64,000 bases of DNA, from positions 51,027-115,026 of the forward strand of contig CAVSLM010000014.1 of the NCBI GenBank assembly GCA_963728895.1, read 5' to 3'. Under the pieces are notes generated by a model. The model had not been told where the DNA came from. It saw nothing but the letters and a program-made list of their open reading frames with translations, and made no database searches. Made by a program: the position numbers and the translations under genes. The stretch comes from CAVSLM01 sp963728895. Its GTDB lineage: Bacteria; Pseudomonadota; Gammaproteobacteria; JBBQDK01. This document shows positions 18,742 to 28,050 of the stretch, in pieces (the stretch's first letter is position 1; every line of letters starts with the position of its first letter).

Positions 18742-20142
18742 ATGTCGCTATGGGAGCCCTGGTGGAATGCGATTCTATTGCTGCGCCCGGCATTCTCGCG
18801 CCTCGTCACCTACCTGTGGTTCGCCACCGCCGTCGCCGGGCTCACCGTGCGCACGGAGCTGCTGGGTGTGACCAGCATCGTGCGCGCGCTCGTACTCAAG
18901 CCCTGCTTCTACGACAACCTCCTCGACCTCTTCCACAGCAGCGCCGTCAAGCTCGATCGGCTCACCGCGCTGTGGACGCAAGCCGTACTGCGGCTGTTCC
19001 CCGCGCCGCTCCTCGTCAACGGCCGCCGGGTCGTGGTCGGTGACGGGATCAAAGTCCCCAAGCGCGGCAAGAAAATGCCCGCCGTCAAACTCCTGCATCA
19101 GCAGTCAGAGTCCAACACCAAGCCCGAATACATCATGGGCCACTCGCTCCAGGCGGTGAGCCTGCTCGTTGAGGCCGCGCACAGCGTCTTCGCCGTCCCG
19201 CTCGCCGTGCGCATCCACGAGGGACTCGTCTGGTCCAATCGCGATCGGCGAACCTTACTCGACAAAATGCTCACCCTGCTCGGCACCGTCGCGATCGAGG
19301 AGCCGTTCTACTTCCTCGCCGATGCCTTCTACGCCGCCGGCAAGATCGTCCGCGGCCTGCGCGCGCAAAACCACCACCTCATCACCCGCGTTCGATCCAA
19401 CGCCGTCGCCTATACCCCCTATCGCCATCGCGGCCCCAAGCAGCGCGGCCGCCCCAGACTCTACGGCTGCAAGGTCAAGCTCAAATCTCTGCTGCAAGAC
19501 TCCGAAGCCTTCGCATCGGCCCCGAGCCCCGTCTACGGCGAGCGCAACGTCACGATTCAGTATCAGGTCCGCGATCTGCTGTGGCGCCCCGCGGGCCAGC
19601 TCGTGCGCTTCGTCGCTGTCCGCCATCCCTCCCGAGGCGCCTGCCTGCTGATGTGCACCGACCTCTCGCTGGACGGACTCCAGATCATTCGCCTCTACGG
19701 GCTACGCTTCAAGATCGAACTCAGCTTCAAGCAGGCCGTCCGACAAATCGGCGCCTTCGCTTACCACTTCTGGATGCGAGACATGAAACCGCTCAAGCGC
19801 CGCAATGGCAACCAACACCTGCACCGCGAGTCGCTGAAATATCGTGAAGACGTCAAGCGCAAGATCCACGCCTATCATGTCTTCATGCAGGCCGGCGTCC
19901 TCGCCCAGGGATTACTTCAGTATCTATCAGCCGTGTTCCCAGAGCGCGTCTGGAACAGCTTCGGCTCATGGCTGCGCACGATCCGACCCGGCATCCCGCC
20001 GTCGGAACTGGTCGTCGCCAACGCACTACGCAACCGCTTGCAAGAATTTCTCTTGAATTTCGCCCAAACCAATTTCTTGGCAAAATTCATCACCGAGCGC
20101 CAGGACCCCGATAACATGCGGATGTTCCGCCTCGCAGCGTAA
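18742..20142 (+). CDS. DDE transposase of the methylase-carrying IS
   Basis: A 466-residue intact protein. Candidate DDE residues are Asp101 in VVVGDGIKVPK, Asp194 in FYFLADAFY and Glu326 in YGLRFKIELSFKQ. The last resembles the Y-x2-R-x3-E signature of the IS4 superfamily (IS4/IS701/ISNCY-like); the exact family is not determined. The stop lies one base before the right inverted repeat (20144-20163), as expected for an IS transposase. It has the same high G+C as the methylase upstream. Confidence 0.82.
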   Translation: MSLWEPWWNAILLLRPAFSRLVTYLWFATAVAGLTVRTELLGVTSIVRALVLKPCFYDNLLDLFHSSAVKLDRLTALWTQAVLRLFPAPLLVNGRRVVVGDGIKVPKRGKKMPAVKLLHQQSESNTKPEYIMGHSLQAVSLLVEAAHSVFAVPLAVRIHEGLVWSNRDRRTLLDKMLTLLGTVAIEEPFYFLADAFYAAGKIVRGLRAQNHHLITRVRSNAVAYTPYRHRGPKQRGRPRLYGCKVKLKSLLQDSEAFASAPSPVYGERNVTIQYQVRDLLWRPAGQLVRFVAVRHPSRGACLLMCTDLSLDGLQIIRLYGLRFKIELSFKQAVRQIGAFAYHFWMRDMKPLKRRNGNQHLHRESLKYREDVKRKIHAYHVFMQAGVLAQGLLQYLSAVFPERVWNSFGSWLRTIRPGIPPSELVVANALRNRLQEFLLNFAQTNFLAKFITERQDPDNMRMFRLAA

Positions 20143-20163
20143 GGAGAAAGTGGGACTCACGAG

Positions 20164-20880
20164 ATGCCGAGACGCGCACGCATTACGCTAGCGGGTGTTC
20201 CGCTGCATCTGATCCAGCGCGGCAGCAACAGGCAAGTATGCTTCTTCGCGAGGGAGGACTACAAACGTTACCTGGATTGGTTGTGCGAATACGCTGAGGA
20301 GTGCAGGTGTGAAATTCACGCCTATGTGTTGATGACAAACCACGTGCACCTGCTGATCACGCCGCACGCTGCGGGCTCGGCGGGAACGATGATGAAGCGG
20401 CTCGGTCAGCGCTACGTTCAGTAGGTAAATCGACGATACCGCCGCAGCGGGACACTTTGGGAGGGGCGGTTTCGCTCGTGCTTGACTCGGGAGGAAGAGT
20501 ACGTCCTGGGGTGCTACCGGTACATTGAACTCAATCCGGTCCGCGCGAACATGGTCTGGCATCCTGCCGAATATGCCTGGTCCAGCTATCGCTTTAACGC
20601 CCAGGGAGAGCATTCCATTCCATTGGTGGAGCACCCTGTCTACACGGCGCTCGGAGATGATCTGGAGGGACGTCGCGCGGCGTATCGGGAGCTTTTCCGG
20701 TACCACCTCGATCCGGGGATCGTCGACCAAATTCGTAGCGCCACGAACGGAAACTATGCACTGGGTAGTGAGCGATTCCGCAGGGAGATCGCCACAACCC
20801 TCGCCCGCCGGGCGGAGCCCGGCAAGTCGGGGAGGCCACGAAAGGCCAAGAAAGGCGGCATCGCGGATCTGGCGGTCTGA
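20164..20880 (+). pseudogene. RAYT (REP-associated tyrosine transposase), copy A, with in-frame amber codon
   Basis: The frame starts MPRRARITLAGVPLHLIQRG and carries the HUH metal motif as His60-Val-His62 (TNHVHLLITP). It meets TAG at codon 87 (20422-20424) and continues without another break as VNRRYRRSGTLWEGRF, CYRYIELNPVRANMV and SSYRFNAQG to TGA at 20878. By comparison with TnpA-REP proteins the catalytic tyrosine is in the YRYIELNPV block, after the TAG, so the short product would lack it. The leader of this element is now 2.75 kb away at 17281-17410. A full protein of about 238 residues would need amber readthrough. Confidence 0.85.
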
Positions 20881-21071
20881 GTGGCGGCTCAAAAACCGTG
20901 GTCTGTCCCCGGTTCGCTTTTGTCCCCGGTTCGCTTCTCGCTGATGGAACGTGGTTGCACGTTTGCGCGGGTACTCGCCGACCCATTTGCGTACGGCGTT
21001 GTGCTGCTTGTCGATTTCTCGCCGGCCCGTTCGACAAGGAAGTGAGCGGCCCAACCCACGGAGAGACGAAC

Positions 21072-21425
21072 ATGCGATTCATGATCATTGTGAAGGCGAG
21101 CAAGGACTCGAAGCGGGCAAACTGCCGAGCCATGAGCTGCTGGCGGCGATGGGCAAGTACAACGAGGAACTGGTCAAGGCCGGCGTGATCTTAGCGGCGA
21201 AGGGCTGCAGCCGAGCAGCAAGGGCGCGCGCGTGCGCTTCTTCGGGCGATCAGGCATGTGTCATCGACGGCCCGTTCGCCGAGACCAAGGAGCTGATTGC
21301 CGGCTTACTGGCTGTGGCAGGTGAAGTCGAAGGAAGAGGCCATCGAGTGGGTCAAGCGCTGCCCGAACCCGATGCCCGGACCGAGGCCGAGATCGAGATC
21401 CGCCAGGTATTCGAGAGAGACCAAT
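21072..21425 (+). pseudogene. YciI/YCII-domain (DGPF) protein, copy A, frameshifted
   Basis: The sequence starts MRFMIIVKAS, loses one base near 21110, continues as LPSHELLAAMGKYNEELVKAGV in the next frame, and breaks again near 21205, 21255 and 21310, with EAEIEIRQVFE at the end. This is the YCII-related family with the conserved AMGKYNEELVKAG and DGPFAETKE blocks, often linked to ECF sigma factors. It follows RAYT copy A by 190 bases. A diverged, also broken copy follows RAYT copy B at 24792. Confidence 0.75.
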
Positions 21426-21597
21426 GGGGTCAGGTCTTGAATCGTGCGCGACCAACGGTTTTGGCACTGCCGTCTTCTCGGCAGCACGCCGGCTGAACGC
21501 GACGACCGCGATCATGCCATCCGGTGCGCTCACATAGAACACGACTACCGTCTTGCGGAGATCGATCGCCCCAGGGGTTTGGCCTGTTCAACCCTCC

Positions 21598-23190
21598 TCA
21601 TCCGCTCGACAGCATCGCCGCGCAGCCCGTGCCGGGTGCATTTCTGCGTGCGTGTGCGTAGGGACGAGATTGGTAGGACATAACAGCCTCCATCGCGCAC
21701 GCCGCAACGGCGGCGGCGCGATGGAAGAGGAGCCACTGGCGTGCGCCTGGCGTAGCGGCGGCCTGCGTGAGCACCTGGGGGCCGCTCAGCTTGTCGTAGC
21801 GGTTCCCGTCGAAGTTCGCCTGACGCTTCAGCTCGTCCGCGCTGGCTCCGATGGTGGCGACGATCTTGCCGTCCTGATCGACCTGCAACTGATCGGTGGG
21901 CAGCGCGACGCGCTTCTCGCCGAGGCCGAGAAAGCCGCCCACGCCGAGCACGGCGGAGATCCTTCCGCTCTGCCGGTCGCGAACCACCATCTCGATGTCA
22001 CCGAGGTTCTGACCCTCTTGGTCCTGCACGCTCTCGCCTTCGAGATCGCTCACCTGGCGCTGCATGATGGGCCGTTGCTGCTGTCCGGTGATCTGCTGTT
22101 GCGCCGTTTGCCGCGGCTGGCCGTCGGTCTGCGTAGGTTGCACCGTGACCTGCGGCTGACCCAGTGCCCAACGGTTGGCCGGTGCGCTGCACCTCCACCT
22201 GGGGCGGCTGGTTGGGGACCTGCACCTGCGGCCGCGTCGGAGTGATCGTCACCTGCGGCTGCGGCTGCTCTACCACGATACAAGGCTGCGGCTGCTCGAC
22301 CTGTACGCGCGCACTGCTCTCCTGCACTCCGACCTGCGGTGCCTGCGTCGCTTGCCCACTCTGCTGCCCGTGCCCTTGCGCCGGTCCTCGCCGGTAAGCG
22401 CCCGGCGGTGGCGCCCCGTATGGCGCCGACGGCCCGTAAGGCTGTCCCGGCATGGGGGGCGGCTGGGGCTGCACGCCATACTGCGTGGAACCGGACATAC
22501 CCGCCGACCCACCGCCGGTCATGCCGGCGCCGGCACCCGGTGAACCGCCGGCTGCCATTCCGCCGGACGCGCCACCCGACATGCCGGCAGATCCGCCACC
22601 GGTACCGTCGCCCCATCCACTGTTGCCGGCACCGGCAGGCCCGCCGCCGGACGCGCCCCCCGACATGCCGCCCGCCACGCCGGCAGATCCGCCACTGGTT
22701 CCGTTGCCCCATCCACTGCCGCCCGCACCGGCGGACCCGCCGCTTGACGCGCCCCCCGACATGCCGCCTGCCATGCCGGCAGATCCGCCACCGGTACCGT
22801 CGCCCCATCCATTGCGCCCGCACCGGCGGTCCCGCGACCGGACATCCCTCCCGACATACCGGCAGAGTCGGCACCGGTTCCGCCGCCGGACATGCCTGCC
22901 GACATGCCGCCCGACATACCGGCGGAGGCCTCGGCTTCGCCCTGCGCCGACTGCCCGGCAGCAGCGCCCGGTGCGGACTGCGGTGCATAGGATGGATTCC
23001 CCTGCTGCGCGGCGTTCGCCCCGTAGCGCGGCGCCACCTGCTGGCCGGCTCCTGGTGCGGAGTACTGCGGCCTCTGCGCGGGAGAGGATTGCGGGTAGTA
23101 CGGCGCCATCTGTGCCGCAGCCAGGGCGGGCGCACCGATGCCCACCGCAATGAGGAGGCGCAGTGCGCCCGTCTTCTATTTCCTCGTCAT
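21598..23190 (-). pseudogene. Secreted glycine-rich repeat protein with PRC-barrel domain, broken
   Basis: The presumed start is ATG 23190, but codon 5 is TAG; beyond it the frame gives a typical signal peptide LRLLIAVGIGAPALAAAQ. The N-terminal half is Gly/Ser/Met-rich with 32-residue repeats (GGGSAGMSGGASGG type), then proline/glutamine-rich, and the C-terminal part is a PRC-barrel (NLGDIEMVVRDRQSGRISAVLG, VALPTDQLQVDQDGKIVATI). At least two frame changes are seen (about 22830-22900 and 22130-22200). PRC-barrel exported proteins are common in proteobacteria with no single function. The combination of nonsense codon and frameshifts marks it as a pseudogene. Confidence 0.7.
22581..22870. repeat. 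96-base tandem repeat, about three units
   Basis: The marker CGGCAGATCCGCCA(C) recurs at 22585, 22681 and 22777 with an exact 96-base period (32 codons), plus a degenerate unit near 22860. The units code for the Gly/Ser repeats of the PRC-barrel protein. A period divisible by three indicates that the array expanded while coding. Confidence 0.8.
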
Positions 23191-23239
23191 AACTTTCCTT
23201 TGTAGTCGATAGTGGAGACAACCCAACACTATCAACCAT

Positions 23240-23888
23240 AGGCCGGCAGACGAGCGCCGCAATGCGCGCGTGCGCCGCAGACGTAAGACAACGGGGGACA
23301 TAACGGTTCGAGCTGTTGTTGCGCGTCGTTGGCCACTTGCGTTACGCGGTACTCAAGTTCCGGAAGAATTGCGGAGTTCGAATTCTCAGAGAAAGCAAGC
23401 GACTCAACCGCACGTGCCGCTTGCTCTACGTACTGGACGATGTGATCGCACAGGATCAACAGAGGCCGGCTCGGTTCGAGGCGGGAACGGCGTTCCAGAG
23501 CGACTATACTGCATAGCACTCGTGACGGCGCAGGTACCTGCGAAGGCGCGCCGCGGAGCGGTCGGTAGACTCAATGAATAATAGGGGACGTACCACAGTT
23601 TTCGAGCCTTGGCCGTCTTGCGGCAGTTGGCAACTTGCGTTACACAACAGAAGGGGTCAGATCTTGATCTGCGCATTGTTCGGGTTCTGTCTACCCGTCG
23701 GTTGGGACCTGGCTTATGCTCCGAGTAAATTGGGAGGTAATAGGGGACGTACCACGGTTGGACGATAGGGGACGTACCACAGTTTTTTAGCCTTGACCGT
23801 CTTGCGCGGCAGCTGGCAATTTGGGTTACATGACGCTGGTTCCGGGAGATTTTCTTTTTGAAGGCAATCGACTCAGGGATGAGTACCT
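23240..23888. repeat. Cluster of RAYT leader repeats without a gene
   Basis: No protein gene is supported. A diverged copy of the leader occurs at about 23292-23350 (GGGGGACATAACGGTTCGAG...TTGCGTTAC). A close copy lies at 23578-23645 (AATAGGGGACGTACCACAG...CTTGCGTTACA), a short one at 23741-23760, and the full leader of RAYT copy B at 23761-23888. A GGGGTCAGATCTTGATC segment at 23653 belongs to a second repeat type also seen at 21428, 25325, 26880 and 27889. Confidence 0.75.
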
Positions 23889-24600
23889 ATGCCGAGACGC
23901 GCACGCATTACGCTAGCGGGTGTTCCGCTGCATCTGATCCAGCGCGGCAGCAACAGGCAAGTATGCTTCTTCGCGAGGGAGGACTACAAACGTTACCTGG
24001 ATTGGTTGTGCGAATACGCTGAGGAGTGCAGGTGTGAAATTCACGCCTATGTGTTGATGACAAACCACGTGCACCTGCTGATCACGCCGCACGCTGCGGG
24101 CTCGGCGGGAACGATGATGAAGCGGCTCGGTCAGCGCTACGTTCAGTAGGTAAATCGACGATACCGCCGCAGCGGGACACTTTGGGAGGGGCGGTTTCGC
24201 TCGTGCTTGACTCGGGAGGAAGATTACGTCCTGGGGTGCTACCGGTACATTGAACTCAATCCGGTCCGCGCGAACATGGTCTGGCATCCTGCCGAATATG
24301 CCTGGTCCAGCTATCGCTTTAACGCCCAGGGAGAGCATTCCATTCCATTGGTGGAGCACCCTGTCTACACGGCGCTCGGAGATGATCCGGAGGGACGTCG
24401 CGCGGCGTATCGGGAGCTTTTCCGGTACCACCTCAGATCCGGGGATCGTCGACCAAATTCGTAGCGCCACGAACGGAAACTATGCACTGGGTAGCGAGCG
24501 ATTCCGCAGGGAGGTCGCCGCAACCCTCGCCCGCCGGGGTGGAGCCCGGCGAGTCGGGGAGGCCACGAAAGGCGGCGGAGGACGTACCGGATCTGGCGGT
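23889..24600 (+). pseudogene. RAYT copy B, amber codon plus frameshift
   Basis: The sequence is nearly identical to copy A from the start codon to about 24540. It shares the TAG at codon 87 (24147-24149) and the HUH motif His60/His62. It differs by a few substitutions (for example GAA-GAT at 24223) and by one inserted A in CACCTCAGATCC at about 24433, which shifts the end of the protein. Its complete leader is present at 23761-23888. The original C-terminus can be followed to about 24600. Confidence 0.85.
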
Positions 24601-24791
24601 CTCGTCCTCGGGGAGGACCGTGATGTCCCCGATTTCGCTTTTGTCGCCGTTGTGCTGCTCTCGCTGATGGAACATGGTCGCGCCGCTCGCGGGTACTGGC
24701 GGAACAGCTTTAAGTTCGCCTGGTGCTGTTGAGTGATTTCGCCCCGGCATTTTTCGACGAAGGATCGGCCATGCCGACGGAGAAAACGAAC

Positions 24792-25238
24792 ATGCGAGTG
24801 ATGGTCCTTGTGAAGGCGACCAAAGAGTCGGAGGCGGGCAAACATGCCGGGCACTGAGTTGCTGGCGGCGATGGGCAAGTTCAACGAGGAACTGGTCAAG
24901 GCCGGTGTCATGCTCGCCGGCGAGGGCCTGCAGCCGAGCTCCAAGGGCAAGCGCGTGCGCTTCTCGGGAGAGCGGCAGCGTCATCGACGGCCCGTTCGCG
25001 GAGACCAAGGAACTCATCGCCGGTTTCTGGCTGTGGCAGGTCAAGTCGATGGAAGAGGCCGTCGAGTGGGTGAAGCGCTGCCCGAATCCATGACGGCACC
25101 GAGGCGGAGATCGAGATCCGGCAGGTGTTCGAGACCGAGGACTTCGGCGCCGAGTTCACGCCCGAGTTGCGCGCGCAGGAAGAGCGGCTGCGCGCCCAGG
25201 CCACACAGCTACCGCAGAAGCGCTCAGCGGAGCGATAA
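24792..25238 (+). pseudogene. YciI/YCII-domain protein, copy B, frameshifted
   Basis: The gene reads MRVMVLVKATKESEAGK, then an extra base near 24842 shifts it to TELLAAMGKFNEELVKAG, VIDGPFAETKELIAGFWLWQ and EEAVEWVKRCPNP, with further shifts near 24980 and 25090. The end AQEERLRAQATQLPQKRSAER closes at TAA 25238. It is more complete than copy A but still cannot give one product. The DGPF block is intact in sequence. It sits 190 bases behind RAYT copy B, the same arrangement as copy A. Confidence 0.75.
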
Positions 25239-25346
25239 AGTCGACAGACTTAAGTTTCCGCGGAAAGGCGACGATCTCGTTCGCGCTGCGCGGGCCCTGC
25301 CTTGTGGACTGGTTGCAACCGAACGATCAATCGAGTCTGACCCCAG

Positions 25347-26855
25347 AATGGCACTTACTTAAGCTTCTTGGGGTGACCATTTCTGCGCACCTCTTCTCGG
25401 GCTATGAGCCTGGGTTTGGTGAGGAGTGGAAACGGTTTGGGTCGTCGTTTCACCGCACGTGGTTCGATGCGTCCAGAGCGCTCTCCCACGCGCTGTTGCG
25501 CAATCAGGATGAACAGCGTTGCCAGTTGGCGCTCATCGTAGCTGGCGCTGCCGTGCCGGCACCAGGCAGTCCAGAGCTGCAGCGTGTGCTTGAAGCTCAG
25601 TTGTCGGGGCAGAATATCGGCCAGTAATGCTGCCTGGGCCATCAGCAGTCGGATCAGGTTGTAGGCCAGCAGATGGATCCAGATCTCCTTCTGTACCATC
25701 TCGGGTGTGCGACAGCTCAGCATCTCCATGCCCAGCGTGCTCTTGATGTTGCGCAGATCCAGTTCGACGTGCCAGCGCTGCCGATAGAGCGCCTTCAGCT
25801 GCGCTTTGCTGGTGCGCTTCGGACACAGCAGCGTCGTCATCAGAATCTTGCCGCTGGTATGCAGTTCCCCGCGCCTTCAGGGTCTGCGGTGCCTGCTCGT
25901 AGTCGGCCTGGCTCATCCAGCAGGTTTGAGCTTCGGCTTGTGCAATTCAATCAGATGGTCACGCGTTCCCCAGCCGTTCCCCGCGCCGAAAATCCGTACT
26001 GCGCCGACGGGAGCCCTGTTGTTCAAAGACCCCGTCCATGCCGCGTTCCTGCAGCGCGCACAGCAGAAAATAGGTGGCGTAGAAAGCATCGCCCAGCAGA
26101 ATGTCCCCCGAGTCCAAGGTCTCGGAGTTCGACGCAGCAGCGACTGTTCATCGCTTCCCTTGCCCTGGCAGGGCCCCATGGCCGCATCGAGCAGCGCACC
26201 ACTGCCCAGGCACAGGAGGCCCACCAGCCGGCACTGCGGAAACCCCAAACCGGGCGTCTGACTGCGCGGCTGCGGGTAGAGCGCCTGGTTCTGCGCGGTA
26301 TCGGGCAGCGCCGCCGTGGCCCCATCGACCAGCCGCACCGCTCGACCCCGCCAGTGCCAGCCTTGCGGGCTGTGCTCGGCGATCAGCGATCCCGTATGAC
26401 GCGTCAACCCTGCCAGCATCTGCTCCGGCAAGCGCTGCCGTGCCCGGCAGTAGGCGCCAGTGTGCGTACTGCAGCGAGGCAGCGCGCCGCTCAGTCGCTT
26501 GATGGCCGCCTCATTCACTGCCCGCTGGGAGAGCGATCCGCACTCGGGGCCTGCGCCAGAAACATCGACAAGGTCTCGGTAGGCAAAAACAACCGTTCCC
26601 GGTATTCGGGCGACAGCGCCTCCACCGTCTCCAAGGGCTACACGGCGCCGGTGAGCAAATTGAAGAAGGTGTAGGAATCGCAGTCTGCCGCATGGCGGCG
26701 AACAGGTGCTGTTGATGCAAGCCGGCTGGTTGATTAGGATGCATCAAGGCTGGTCCTCCTGTGATTGGCGTTCTCATCACAACCTACAGCTTATCACTCG
26801 GACCAGCCTTCTTTGTTCCTTACATCAGCTGCTTACTCCTTAAGTAAGTGCCATT
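25347..26855 (-). mobile_element. IS4-type insertion sequence with 17-base perfect inverted ends
   Basis: The ends are AATGGCACTTACTTAAG (25347-25363) and its exact complement at 26839-26855, giving a 1509-base element. The transposase inside is on the minus strand and broken. The flanks are copies of a GATCGAGTCTGACCCC-type repeat (25325-25344 and 26857-26915), so it was inserted in, or recombined between, such repeats. No clear target duplication is seen. Confidence 0.85.
25355..26744 (-). pseudogene. IS4-family transposase, multiply frameshifted
   Basis: From the start MHPNQPAGLHQQHLFAAMRQ, pieces in different frames follow in order: VNEAAIKRLSGALPRCSTHT region (26518 downward) with the catalytic-type block RLVDGATAALPDT, and the C-terminal LKALYRQRWHVELDLRNIKS (about 25790), which is a perfect Y-x2-R-x3-E-x6-K signature of IS4 transposases. 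Frame changes lie near 26515, 26115 and 25880. The inverted ends are intact, so the element could be moved by a transposase supplied elsewhere but not by its own. Confidence 0.82.
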
Positions 26856-27026
26856 AGAGTCTGTGACCCCATCGATCTGTGACCCGATCGATCTGACCCC
26901 ATCGATCCTGTTCCTGAACTTCGCCTCGCGGCCATTGAGGCTACGAGGACAAGGCAAGGGTTCAATGTGATCCACGGTGAGCAGTCCACGGACGGCACAT
27001 AATTACCGTGGCTCGTAGACATGGAG

Positions 27027-27703
27027 TCACATACTCGATGAATTCCTGAAAAACCATGCGCCCGTAGCCTTGCCCGGGATTGTCAGTACTCCGCCCTCGA
27101 ATGCTACTCGGTGGGTACCCGAGCCGGCGGGGGCTTCAGCATGACCCCAGTCAGCCATCCCGTTGCCGGACGGAAAGTCCCGCGTCCCGGAAACCCTACG
27201 AGCCCCTTTCTGGTCAGGAAGATCGAAACACTTTGTTGTCGATTCCTTCTCTGTAGAGCGCGGGATTGACAAGTTGCTGATCGTCGAAATCGACCCGGAA
27301 TGACGCCAGGTGTTTGATCGTTGAGGGACGCCAGGGCTTTCGTCGCTTCGCACGACATGCGGGCTTTTCCCTCCTGGGAAAGATGAAGCATGTTGATGAC
27401 AGGGAAGAAGACATGTTTGCCCGATGGGATGGAGCATTCCCGATGAATTCTGGAGGAACCGTAGCCACCGGCGAGGAACCAAACCGGCCCCGCTTGGTTG
27501 ACGTCGCACTTGATTCCCGTGGTGTCCCGGACCGGACTGTCCTCGCTCTTCATCGATACTGCCCACTGCCACCACATATTCACGTAGTCGCTTTGTGACA
27601 AGCCGGAAACTGGCGCTTCGCCGACCACGGTAACGTCGGGGGCGGCATAGGCACTGAGGAATGGAGCCAACAACAGGCCGACGGCAAAAGTCTTCTCTAT
27701 CAC
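27027..27703 (-). pseudogene. Periplasmic hypothetical protein, frameshifted
   Basis: From the GTG at 27703 (GGAG upstream) comes a signal peptide VIEKTFAVGLLLAPFLSAYA, then APDVTVVGEAPVSGLSQSDY, VNMWWQWAVSM and GPVWFLAGGYGSS. The frame changes near 27300 (to SFRVDFDDQQLVNPALYREG) and again near 27230 and 27070. The WWQWA and GPVWFLAG blocks occur in a family of exported proteins of unknown function in gammaproteobacteria, as far as I can judge. At least three frame shifts make it a pseudogene. Confidence 0.6.
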
Positions 27704-27884
27704 GGGGAGTCTCCGGTGTCTGGCCGATAGTCGTGCCGAAGGTGCTCGGCAAACGCCATGTTTCTCTTCATGACCAGGCGCCGTTCGAGGTGAAGTCACG
27801 CAAGGCGTAGGTCGCGCCTGCCGCGAACCCGAGCGTCACAATCCCAAAGTCAGACTACACCGATTGTTGAAGCTTCGAAAAGGC

Positions 27885-27965
27885 GCGGGGTCAGATCCTG
27901 TCTTGTGTATTCCGCGAGCTTGGCAAGGTGAGAAGGATCCGAGCAATCGATCGAGTCTGACCCCG
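27885..27965. repeat. Inverted pair of GGGGTCAGATC repeats
   Basis: GGGGTCAGATCCTG at 27889 faces GATCGAGTCTGACCCC at about 27950, a hairpin-like pair about 75 bases long. It is related to the sequences flanking the IS4 element at 25347-26855 and to 21428 and 23653. Confidence 0.55.
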
Positions 27966-28050
27966 TCGCATGCGTGGTGTGTTCAAAAGCTGACCGCACC
28001 GACTGCATCGACTATGCTATTCGAGCAAACAGACCTACTTGGGAACAATC

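Larger units (their letters stand above)
17411..20163. mobile_element. 2.75-kb insertion sequence carrying a DNA adenine methylase, inserted in a RAYT element
   Basis: Removing 17411-20163 rejoins the RAYT leader with its start codon exactly as in copy B. The ends are imperfect inverted repeats: CTCGAGAGTCCCGAGTTCTC at 17414-17433 against the complement of 20144-20163, about 16 of 20 positions matching. ATGC flanks both sides (17407-17410 and 20164-20167), a likely 4-base target duplication; the three As at 17411-17413 leave the left tip uncertain. Inside are a 127-residue minus-strand gene, a D12-class methylase and a DDE transposase. The interpretation as one transposing unit is inferred from the ends and the clean junctions. 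Confidence 0.72.

Noticed and set aside
17844..18809. Minus-strand open frame of 321 codons over the DNA methylase
   Set aside because: The plus strand has the DPPY methylase; the minus frame shows no motif and runs across the gene boundary.
22581..22870. Possible CRISPR array
   Set aside because: The repeat is 96 bases, coding, divisible by three and without spacers; it is a protein repeat.
17281..23888. AATAGGGGACGTACCAC copies as phage attachment sites
   Set aside because: They always precede, or derive from, RAYT genes and there is no integrase; they are RAYT leader repeats.
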